Below, piece after piece: positions 25,656-34,028 of a stretch of DNA of 53,841 nt. Below the pieces are notes generated by a model. The model ran no database searches and was not told the DNA's origin. It was given only the letters and a program-made list of their open reading frames with translations. The stretch lies in assembly GCA_018383975.1 (NCBI GenBank), contig JAHAZT010000027.1, forward strand, positions 1 to 53,841. Direction: 5' to 3'. The first letter of the stretch is position 1, and each line of letters opens with the position of its first letter. A program made the translations under genes and the position numbers. Origin of the DNA: Eubacteriales bacterium (lineage in GTDB: Bacteria > Bacillota > Clostridia > Oscillospirales > CAG-272).

Positions 25656-26063
25656 TCAAAGATATGCTTTCAGATCTTCGGGTAGCTCCTCTTCCTTTAC
25701 GGAAGATGTAAGTACAAGATTTATTCCCGCATGGTCGGCAAAGGCGGCGGCTGAGCGGACAAACTTTGCAAGACCTTCGACGGTATCGTCACACATTTTT
25801 ATTGCAGAATCGATAAAGACGTGCGTTATGTCGTGATTTGATGCGTAAATGCCGCACACAAAACCGTAAAGAGCGTCCGAACCGGAAATACCGTATTCGG
25901 ATGTATTCATAAGCCTTGCTTTGTACGTTACGTCGAAACGGAGCTTATCGCCTTTTTCAAGACATACGACCGCACCGTTTGAAGAGGAAGCTGCGGAATT
26001 GACCATTTCGATGAGCGTTTTTGTTTTTCCCGTGCCTTTCAGGCCTACAATGAGTTTAGTCAA
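25656..26063 (-). CDS. minimal P-loop ATPase-like protein
   Basis: A 135-residue protein made almost only of a P-loop core. Walker A is GLKGTGKTK (near residues 7-15), a hydrophobic strand ending in Asp (THVFID, about 82-87) can act as Walker B, and the segment ending LVLTSSVKEEE looks like a sensor region. There is no DNA-binding or membrane domain. I do not recognise a named family. The TTG at 26063 is chosen because AGAAAGAG lies 8 nt ahead of it. A GTG at 26072 overlaps that site. It has its own promoter and terminator, so it is likely monocistronic. Confidence 0.7.
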   Translation of the reverse strand: MTKLIVGLKGTGKTKTLIEMVNSAASSSNGAVVCLEKGDKLRFDVTYKARLMNTSEYGISGSDALYGFVCGIYASNHDITHVFIDSAIKMCDDTVEGLAKFVRSAAAFADHAGINLVLTSSVKEEELPEDLKAYL

Positions 26064-26146
26064 GATAATCACTCTTTCTCAGCGGATTTGGATTTTTTAT
26101 TCCTGCGCTCGTCCGCTGACAATGGCGCAGGCTGTTATCTGTTATT

Positions 26147-26175
26147 ATGATACTACAAACGCGTGAATTTTGCAA
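26147..26175 (-). promoter_or_regulatory. promoter of the P-loop gene
   Basis: Minus-strand TTGCAA (26175-26170), 17 bp, TATCAT (26152-26147). The roughly 80-nt leader contains a CCTGCGC/GCGCAGG inverted repeat (about 26103-26131). Confidence 0.6.
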
Positions 26176-26221
26176 GTAATATTTTCGGTAAATTGATTAA
26201 ATATTTTTGAACTTTGCGATT

Positions 26222-26422
26222 TTATTCCTTCGGAATGATGTTTTTAATCATTTTTTCGGCTTTTATCCTCGGAATTATAACGTCCCTGCCGCATTTTGCA
26301 CAGCGCAGCTTGATATCCGACCCCGCATAAAGCACGGAAAAGCGTTTTTCGCCGCATGGGTGTGATTTTTTCATTACTACGACATCGCCGACACTTATTT
26401 TCGGTATTATCACAAAAGTCAC
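26222..26422 (-). CDS. DUF951 domain-containing protein
   Basis: A 66-residue small protein typical of Firmicutes: GDVVVMKKSHPCGEKRF, then the CxxC knot LRCAKCGRDV. DUF951 often lies near ribosome-associated genes, and its function is unknown. All starts are weak: GTG at 26422 overlaps its SD-like AGGGAAG, and a GTG at 26413 (63 residues) is better spaced. Confidence 0.85.
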   Translation of the reverse strand: MTFVIIPKISVGDVVVMKKSHPCGEKRFSVLYAGSDIKLRCAKCGRDVIIPRIKAEKMIKNIIPKE

Positions 26423-26480
26423 TTCCCTTCGCTTTTATTATACCACATGCGCACGAAAAAAGGCAACACCTTTATTAAGA

Positions 26481-26506
26481 AAAACGGCGGAATTTTCCGC
26501 CGTTTT
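26481..26506 (-). terminator. terminator of the glucan synthase gene
   Basis: A perfect 12-bp stem AAAACGGCGGAA / TTCCGCCGTTTT with a 2-nt centre and T-runs, 3 bp beyond the stop codon. Confidence 0.9.
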
Positions 26507-26509
26507 TCT

Positions 26510-29500
26510 CTATTTTTTAACCGTGATTCTGACAGAGTGATTTTTCCCGTCGGGATAAAAAACCGTTTCCGAAACTGGCTTCCCCTTTGATATCGTCTCG
26601 CCGTCAAGACAAACGGCGTTTTCTTCGCCGATTGAAACGCAAACACGGTAAACGCTTTTTCCTTTTGTTATCTCAAGCGAAAATCCGTCAAATGACTCAG
26701 AAAGCACCGGCGAAATATAAAATCCGCCGTCGACCTCTTTGTAACCGCAGAGCGACGATATCACCGCCGTCCTGTACCAGCCTGCTGCTCCGGTATACCA
26801 ACTCCATCCGCCGCGTCCGGCATTTCTTCTGTATGAGCCGACGTCGCCGCACAAAACGTAAGGCTCCGCTCCGTAACGGATAAGACGTTTTTCGCTTTTG
26901 ATGGCAGGGTTTATCGCTCTCAGCATTTCATAAGCGACGCCGCCCTCTCCTATTCCGGCTGTCGCCATCGCACCCCATATCGCAGCGTGTGTATACTGAC
27001 CGCCGTTTTCTCTTATGCCGGGCGGATATCCTTTTATATATCCCGGCGAACGGAGAGTTTTATCAAACGGAGGAGAAAGCAACTTTATAATGCCGAGGTC
27101 CCTGTCATAAAGCTCGTTTATTGCCGTCGTTATCGCGATTTTTGCCCGTTCCGACGGGTTCCCGTCCGCGCAAAGGACGGAAAATGCCTGCGGAAGAATG
27201 TCTGTCCGGCACTCGTCGCAGGTTTTTGAGCCGAGAGGAGATCCGTCATCAAAAAATCCGCGCAGATACCTGTCGCCTTCAAAGCAGTACATTTCAACTG
27301 CTTCTTTCAGTATAGCAGAAGTTTTTTCAAATCTTTCGGCGTTTTCTCCGTCGCCGCGCTCCGCGCAAATAACGGCAAACGCCGAAAGCCTTGCCGCCGC
27401 AAACTGGGAAAGCCAGACGCTCTCTCCCTTTCCGCCCTTACCGACCTCGTTCATTCCGTCATTCCAGTCGCATGTGCCGAAGAGCGAAAGCCCCTTGTCG
27501 CCCAATCTGCAAAGTCTCTCCGCCGCTCGCAAAAGGTGAACAAAGAGCGGATATTTTTCTTCCGTAAATCTGCCGAATTCGTATCTTTCAATTTCTCTTG
27601 AGTCAAGCGGAGGAGACGAAACAAACGGCAGGCGAATATCCAGCAGCGACATATCGCCGCTGCGGCGGATATACTCCTCTGCTCCGTAAAGCAGCCAAGC
27701 GCAATCATCGGAGCAACGGGTTCTTATGCCGTAATGACCGCCGCCGCCCTCATAGAGATTATGCCACCAATGCATAACGTCACCCTCTTCATACTGATGA
27801 CACGCGCAGAAAATTATCTGCTTTTTCAGCATATCCCCGCCGACGGAAAGGCAGTCCTGAAGCTGGTCGCGGAAGCCGTAAGCCCCGCCGTTCTGATAAA
27901 AGCCCGTCCTTGCCGTAATTCTTGAAGCGACGCATTGATAATTGAACCACCGGTTCACCGTCATATCAAAAACAGGGTCGGACGTTTTTATTGTCACGTC
28001 CGGTTTAATATCCGTGCAGGCACGCGATTTTTCACCGGAAAGAAAGGCCTCTCTGCAATATTTTCCGTCAGAGTCGGTGCGATAAGCAAACAATGCAAAA
28101 CCGCATGACACCGTCCTTTTTCCGACGGTAAGCTCCGCGCCGACCGCGGCGCAGTCAGCGACCCCGCCAAACACCGCACCTGCGCTTTTCAATGCCGCCG
28201 TGTCCGTATACACACGACTTTTATCGGCGTCTGTCATAATACAAATTTTCGGCGCGATTTTCTCACCGCAGACTCTTTTTACGGAAACCGTCCCACGCTC
28301 CGCATTTGCCGAAAACAGATACTGTCTTGCCTTTGCCGCCGACGCCCCGAGACAAGCCGTCACGGAATATATTATTTCAACAGATTGTTCCGTATCCGCA
28401 CTGAGTTTTACGGAAATATATTTCATTGCGAGCTTTTCGTCAAGCGTGACCTCAACCGTATAGCTAATCCCGCAAGCCCTTCCGACATATTTCACTCCGC
28501 CGAAAAAGTAATCTGCGTATGCCGCGCAGGCACACATATCAAAATCCGATATACGACCCGCGTCGTTTGTGATACGCATTATCAGCAGCTCGCCGCCGTC
28601 CTCGGTCATAGCTCTGCCGTCGTGCGGTGTCAGCTTTTGCAGAGAGCTGTTTGCGCCGAATGTAAAGCCGAGCGAATTCTGCGTTGCGACAAAACCCGCT
28701 GTTCCTGTCGACACTATCTGCGCCCATGGGCGTTTTATCTCCTTCTTGTTGCAGAAAAAACCGTTGCGATGAAATACCCCTCCGATAACCTTTTTAACAG
28801 CCCCGTCTGCAATAGGCGCGTTGCAATCGGTTATATCGCGGAACGGCGGACGGCAAAGCATTTTCTTTGTTTCGTCCGATATCGGTGTGAAATATTTATT
28901 TGAAAAAAGCGTTGCGGAAAGAGGCTGCGAGCTGTCGCATACCGCTCCGCACATTCTCTCAAGAGCGAATTTTTCAGATCCGGTAAGCTTATCGGCGTTT
29001 ATCGGAAAAATCCCGCCGTCGACGGAAATAAAGCTTTCGCACCCCATATCTTTCACGAGCTTTTTTATATGTGAAAGCGCACTTTGCCTGTATTCATCAA
29101 TCTCTCTGTAAAAAATCAGAAGGTCAAAACGCAAGCCTCTTATGCAGGCATAGCGGAACATTCCGATAATCGCTTTGAGGTTTTCGCTCCGCTTTCCCCC
29201 GAAACGGAAAAACCTGACCGCCAGCATCGGCAACTCTCCCGATAATGAAAACCTGTAAAAATCGCTCGTTTTTATCTGACGGGAAAGCATTTCGCCCATA
29301 CCGGCTCCCTCCGCCTGCGGAAAATAAACGGCTCTCAGCAGATATCTTTCCATAGCGTCCGCATAAACTCCTATGCCGGCGGCGGACTTCATCATTGCAC
29401 ATATGCTTTCAAGCGATGTTTTTTCACGTTTTTTTCCGAGAAAATAGAGCAGGTCGTCTTTGTTTTTGGAATAACCTATCGAAAATATCGCCGAACGGCT

Positions 29501-32500
29501 GTTTTTGCAGACCGCTCTGAAAAGCGGGACTGTCGGCGCGCCGGTTCTTTCTCCGCACGGGATTCTGATAAGCTCCGCAATTTCCTTTTCACCGTAGCCC
29601 GAAGAAAGGTCGTCCGCACCGGTATCAAATTCAAAGCCGTTTTTGCTTTTCGCCGTTATGCCGAGATAAACAGCTTCTCCGTTTCCTCTCGGTCTTCTGC
29701 GGAAAACGACGGCGTTCTCCTCCGGATTGAAGTCACATTCAAGAAAAAGCCCCGAAAAGCATTTGTGTGCTTTATATGCCTTTTCACCGCACATTATCGG
29801 TTCAAAAAACAACATTATCCTTGAATTCGGATTGCCGGAATTCAGCCTTGCCGACAAAATAAATTCGGAATGTTCCGGAGAAACCGTAAGCGAAACGGAA
29901 AAGTCGCACGAGAATTTCTCCCCGCGATGAACGGAAGAATACGTTATTGCGTCCGCTCTGCCGGAAAACGAAAATTCCGAATCAAGACTTTCATCGGTAT
30001 ATCCGAGCGGAACAGCCGAAATAATTTTTCCGTCGACCTCCGCAGCAAGGCACAGTCCTCCCGAAAGCGAAAAGCGGTCAAAGTCCGAATATGCAATGCA
30101 GTCATCGCCGTCCGAAAGCAGAATATGTCCCGAACTTGACGCCGTTATCCTTGTTTTCCCGTTCGATACGGCGCAAACCTCCGGATAAATGACGTTGTAT
30201 CCCGGTTTTCTTTTTTCCGTTGCGTCGACGTCGGGAGGAAGCGGCTTCGACGGAGCCTTTTCCGTCCTGCGCGGCTTTGAAACGGGAACCTTGTCCGGCA
30301 CTCTTTCGCAAAGAAGAATTTTACCCGCACGCATTGTCGGCGAACGCATAAATCTGCGGACAAAAACGTCCTCAAAGCATATATTCGCCGCAGCGGCAAG
30401 ACTCATTCCCTTGTGGTGCGACATATAGCTTTTTATAACGGCATATCCGTCTCCCACGCGTCCGGAGGAAAAGTCGACAGATTCGCAAAATCCGTATTTC
30501 CCGCTTGCTCCGAGAGCGCGCAGTTCGGCAAGCTGACCCATTGCGGCAACGGGGTTTTCCCTCATCATAAGAAATACGGAATATGGTGATATTACCTCGT
30601 TTTTTTCAAACTCGGGGTCAAGCGAAAGTGCCTCCGCGCCAAATGCTCTGTATTGATAATTCATTCGGCTGTCGAACCCGAAATATTGCGACTCCGACAT
30701 TCCCCAAAGCGAAAAATACCGTCCGCGCAGAAAACGTTTTCCGGCACATTTTCTCTGCATCGCGTATGCAAAATCAACCCCGAAACGGGCGGCGGAGCCT
30801 TTTTCCGCAGGCAAAAACAGCGAAGGCATAAAGTATTCAAAAGCCGTTCCGCTCCATGAAAGAAGTCCTCGTCTGCCGCCCCTCGCGCCGACCCTTCTCG
30901 CCGGCGAAAAGTAATGCTCCGAAGGCACCTGTCCCGTCGCTACGGCGTAATAACCCGTCAGCCGCGACTCGCTCATAAAAATATCGTATCTGCTGTCCGA
31001 ATACCGACCGGAGGCGACGTTATAGCCTATATAAAACAATTTTCTGTTCCTGTCATAAAGGGCGGAAAGGTCGATGGATAAAAGAATATTTTCAAGCCTT
31101 CTCACAGTGTCGAGAAGTGACGGCATTTCAAAAGCATATTCTTTCAATCCCTCGCAGACGGCAACAAGGCAAACGGCAAAATTGCCGCTGTCGACAGAGG
31201 AAACAAACGGCTCACCGATGACTTCAAGCGTTTTCAGGTCGTACCAATTGTAGAGATTTCCGCGCCATTTGAGTAATTTTTCAACCGACACTGCGGCGTT
31301 TTCAATATACATAGCGAGCATTTCACTGTCAATATAACCGAAGTCACGCGCCGCAAGCGCTGAAATGAGAAACATTCCGATGTTTGTCGGCGATGTTCTC
31401 ATTGCCACTCTTTCGACAGGCGAAAACTGATAATTGTCCGGCGGCAACCAGTTTGTCTTCTCCCCGACATTGTCCGCAAAGAAACGCCATTCCTTTGCAC
31501 AGAGCGTTTTCAGCTTCGAGCGGATATTTTTCGATATATGCTTTTTTCCGCCGTTACCGGAAGAACAGAAATAAGACGCGGCGGGAAATAACGCCCAAAG
31601 CGCGCCGAAAAGCTTTATGAAGTCCGGAAAAACGCATATTGCGAGCAGCCCGATCGCCGTCGACGCAAGCATTTTTCCGTAGTGAGACAGAATATCTGTA
31701 TTTTCCGCTTCTCCGTCTGCCGCCGTTTTCCAGTCAAGAAAGTGTTCTCCCGAAACCGAAAAACGATATGCCGTTCTGACGGCGGCGTCCGCAAAGACAT
31801 ATGCCTCATGCGCCGTCGACATAAACGAAAAAACAAACCTTTCCGCCGCATATAATATACCCTTTGCGTAACCGAAGAGCGCGCCTGCGCGAAAAACTCC
31901 GCCGCTTAAAATCGGCAGAACAATGCTCTCCGCAAGCGGATAAGCAATATAAGCGAAGGCGAACAAGGCGGTGATATATGCCGCACCGTTGCCGGAAAAA
32001 AGCGAAAGAAAAAGCGCGATTATTGCCGAAAGCGGAGCAAAATGCCTTATTGCGTTGTCCGCTATGCGATGTTTTCCCGCCGCGCCGACGGGATTTTTTA
32101 TTCTCTCTCCCGCGCTGTTCTCCGCGCTGCCGCACAGATACGGCAAGGATTGCAAATCACCTCTTATCCATCTGTGCAGACGCGTATAATACGAAAGTGC
32201 GTTTGACGGTGTTCCGTCTGTAAGCACGACGCCGCTCGCCGCTCCGCACCGCAAAAGGCTTCCCTCAATAATGTCGTGACTTAAAATTTTCTCGCCGGCA
32301 ACGGAAGCGTCACACGTTTTCAGAAAAGCGGAAATATCTATCATTCCCTTGCCGCAGAAGCACCCGATTCCCATCACATTCTGATAAAAGTCCGTGCCGC
32401 TTCCGGTATATACGTCAAGCCCGCCGTCACCTCCCGTGAGCGACGCAAAAAGCGTTGCGTTTGCTGAAAAAAGCGACGGTATCACCGCCGGCTGAATTAC

Positions 32501-33907
32501 CCCGTATCCGGAAACGATACGCCCTTTTTCTTCATCGAAAACCGCTCTGTTTGCCGGATGAAGCATTATACCCGTAAGTTTTCTCACAGAGCCGTAAAAA
32601 AGCTCGGTATCTCTGTCCAGCGTGAGAAGATATGCGCATTTGCGCACCTCGCCGACGTTGCCCGCAGAGCAAATCCAGTCGCCTTCTCCTCCTGCCGCAA
32701 AGCGGCAGAGATTAAGTATTCCTCCGCGTTTTCTCTCCCAAGCCATATACTTTTTCTGACATCCGACATACGTCCGCTTTCTTATAAAAAGCGCAAAGCC
32801 GCCGCCGTATTTTTCGTTCAGAGCGGATATCCTTGCTTTTGCATAAGAGATTTTTTCGTCATCTGCGGAAGCTGTCGGGGCTTCCGCTTCTCCGAGGTCG
32901 CCGAGAACTGAAAAAATATATTTCCCGTCCCTGTTGCGAAGATAAAAGTCCTCCAGTCTGTCAAAAACCTCACAGTCACGCTTTTCGCCGTAAAGCACCG
33001 TTGCAATCGTGACAAGGCAACGCGCGTCGTCAAGCTCTTTTCCCGATGAAAGCGAAAGCAATCGGGAAGGAGGGCAACGGCGAAGATAAACAGCGGACAC
33101 AAACCGTTTGGAAAGCTCATAAACCGGCGCAATTGCAAAAACGGAAAACCACGCGGCAGGCGTTCCGGAGCAGAGATAAATATAAATTCCGAGGATGGAA
33201 AGTGTCAGCGCGCATACGGAAACAAAATATCCGACAGCGGACTTTTTGGCTCCCGAACACAGCATTTTTCCGAGGTCACACTCGTTCGCCCTTGCTTTTG
33301 AAAGGCACCTTTGAGCCGCTTCCGCCTCATCAATGTTCCATTCGATTGCTTTTTCTTTTACGCGACGTATATATTCCCGCTTGCTTTCGTCGGAGCAATG
33401 GGAAAACGTTTCGTCCTCCGAAAGAATGAGCGCAACGGGACAAAATCCGAATAAAATGCGGGAAAAATCAATTTGAGAAATTTTTTCGTCACAAAAAATA
33501 AGCGACGAGGTCTCACCCTCCGCTTCCGGCAAATTGATGATGTCGCACAGTCTTTCCGCCGCGGCGATACGGAGCATATCCGGCAGGCTTTCCGTTTCGG
33601 AACAGGAAAATCCCCTTTTTTCCGAAGAAAGCGCGACAAACAGACTTTCCTCACTTATATTGCCGCCGCAAAGCGATATATAATTTTCCGCAAAAATATA
33701 AACAAGCGGAGTGCCGTTTTCGTCCGCCGGCAGCTTAAACGCTCCGGACAGGCTTTTAAGTGCCGCTTGTGCCGCACCGAAAGTCTCCTCTGCAATTTTT
33801 TCATCGGCAAGACGTGTTATCGCCCTTCTCTTTTTCTTTACAAAACGCCGAACGCTAACAGTCTCTGTTTTTCTCTCGTTGAAATTCATCGGAGCCGAAG
33901 CACCCAT
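26510..33907 (-). CDS. cyclic beta-1,2-glucan synthase-like protein (GT84-glycoamylase-GH94)
   Basis: A 2465-residue membrane enzyme. A GT84 transferase has Asp431/Asp433 in TLDRDTE, SHDIIEG and the acceptor motif RLHRWIRGD. Membrane helices flank it (about 225-265, then several from about 625 to 800). A glycoamylase-like region follows (EKTNWLPPDNYQ; TSPTNIGMFL, about 810-1200). The C-terminal GH94 phosphorylase-like part has DQLQD, MHWWH, GIRTRCSDD, Asp2150 in DWNDGMN, and YPPGIRENGGQYTHA. NdvB/Cgs enzymes make and cyclise beta-1,2-glucan. This protein is shorter than the Brucella form (about 2870). A related linear glucan product is possible. Start ATG follows GGAGG (5-nt spacer). Confidence 0.85.
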   Translation of the reverse strand: MGASAPMNFNERKTETVSVRRFVKKKRRAITRLADEKIAEETFGAAQAALKSLSGAFKLPADENGTPLVYIFAENYISLCGGNISEESLFVALSSEKRGFSCSETESLPDMLRIAAAERLCDIINLPEAEGETSSLIFCDEKISQIDFSRILFGFCPVALILSEDETFSHCSDESKREYIRRVKEKAIEWNIDEAEAAQRCLSKARANECDLGKMLCSGAKKSAVGYFVSVCALTLSILGIYIYLCSGTPAAWFSVFAIAPVYELSKRFVSAVYLRRCPPSRLLSLSSGKELDDARCLVTIATVLYGEKRDCEVFDRLEDFYLRNRDGKYIFSVLGDLGEAEAPTASADDEKISYAKARISALNEKYGGGFALFIRKRTYVGCQKKYMAWERKRGGILNLCRFAAGGEGDWICSAGNVGEVRKCAYLLTLDRDTELFYGSVRKLTGIMLHPANRAVFDEEKGRIVSGYGVIQPAVIPSLFSANATLFASLTGGDGGLDVYTGSGTDFYQNVMGIGCFCGKGMIDISAFLKTCDASVAGEKILSHDIIEGSLLRCGAASGVVLTDGTPSNALSYYTRLHRWIRGDLQSLPYLCGSAENSAGERIKNPVGAAGKHRIADNAIRHFAPLSAIIALFLSLFSGNGAAYITALFAFAYIAYPLAESIVLPILSGGVFRAGALFGYAKGILYAAERFVFSFMSTAHEAYVFADAAVRTAYRFSVSGEHFLDWKTAADGEAENTDILSHYGKMLASTAIGLLAICVFPDFIKLFGALWALFPAASYFCSSGNGGKKHISKNIRSKLKTLCAKEWRFFADNVGEKTNWLPPDNYQFSPVERVAMRTSPTNIGMFLISALAARDFGYIDSEMLAMYIENAAVSVEKLLKWRGNLYNWYDLKTLEVIGEPFVSSVDSGNFAVCLVAVCEGLKEYAFEMPSLLDTVRRLENILLSIDLSALYDRNRKLFYIGYNVASGRYSDSRYDIFMSESRLTGYYAVATGQVPSEHYFSPARRVGARGGRRGLLSWSGTAFEYFMPSLFLPAEKGSAARFGVDFAYAMQRKCAGKRFLRGRYFSLWGMSESQYFGFDSRMNYQYRAFGAEALSLDPEFEKNEVISPYSVFLMMRENPVAAMGQLAELRALGASGKYGFCESVDFSSGRVGDGYAVIKSYMSHHKGMSLAAAANICFEDVFVRRFMRSPTMRAGKILLCERVPDKVPVSKPRRTEKAPSKPLPPDVDATEKRKPGYNVIYPEVCAVSNGKTRITASSSGHILLSDGDDCIAYSDFDRFSLSGGLCLAAEVDGKIISAVPLGYTDESLDSEFSFSGRADAITYSSVHRGEKFSCDFSVSLTVSPEHSEFILSARLNSGNPNSRIMLFFEPIMCGEKAYKAHKCFSGLFLECDFNPEENAVVFRRRPRGNGEAVYLGITAKSKNGFEFDTGADDLSSGYGEKEIAELIRIPCGERTGAPTVPLFRAVCKNSRSAIFSIGYSKNKDDLLYFLGKKREKTSLESICAMMKSAAGIGVYADAMERYLLRAVYFPQAEGAGMGEMLSRQIKTSDFYRFSLSGELPMLAVRFFRFGGKRSENLKAIIGMFRYACIRGLRFDLLIFYREIDEYRQSALSHIKKLVKDMGCESFISVDGGIFPINADKLTGSEKFALERMCGAVCDSSQPLSATLFSNKYFTPISDETKKMLCRPPFRDITDCNAPIADGAVKKVIGGVFHRNGFFCNKKEIKRPWAQIVSTGTAGFVATQNSLGFTFGANSSLQKLTPHDGRAMTEDGGELLIMRITNDAGRISDFDMCACAAYADYFFGGVKYVGRACGISYTVEVTLDEKLAMKYISVKLSADTEQSVEIIYSVTACLGASAAKARQYLFSANAERGTVSVKRVCGEKIAPKICIMTDADKSRVYTDTAALKSAGAVFGGVADCAAVGAELTVGKRTVSCGFALFAYRTDSDGKYCREAFLSGEKSRACTDIKPDVTIKTSDPVFDMTVNRWFNYQCVASRITARTGFYQNGGAYGFRDQLQDCLSVGGDMLKKQIIFCACHQYEEGDVMHWWHNLYEGGGGHYGIRTRCSDDCAWLLYGAEEYIRRSGDMSLLDIRLPFVSSPPLDSREIERYEFGRFTEEKYPLFVHLLRAAERLCRLGDKGLSLFGTCDWNDGMNEVGKGGKGESVWLSQFAAARLSAFAVICAERGDGENAERFEKTSAILKEAVEMYCFEGDRYLRGFFDDGSPLGSKTCDECRTDILPQAFSVLCADGNPSERAKIAITTAINELYDRDLGIIKLLSPPFDKTLRSPGYIKGYPPGIRENGGQYTHAAIWGAMATAGIGEGGVAYEMLRAINPAIKSEKRLIRYGAEPYVLCGDVGSYRRNAGRGGWSWYTGAAGWYRTAVISSLCGYKEVDGGFYISPVLSESFDGFSLEITKGKSVYRVCVSIGEENAVCLDGETISKGKPVSETVFYPDGKNHSVRITVKK

Positions 33908-33988
33908 ACAATCCTCCGCAAAATAAATTTTTACTTATATTATTTACCTTGCGTCGGCTCAAATATACGGTTTTGTGTCAACATAAAA

Positions 33989-34020
33989 GCCGCGGAAAGC
34001 AATTCTGCCTTTTCCGCGGC
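33989..34020 (-). terminator. comEC terminator
   Basis: Perfect 10-bp stem GCCGCGGAAA / TTTCCGCGGC, 12-nt loop, followed by TTTT on the minus strand. Confidence 0.8.
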
Positions 34021-34028
34021 TCTTTGAC

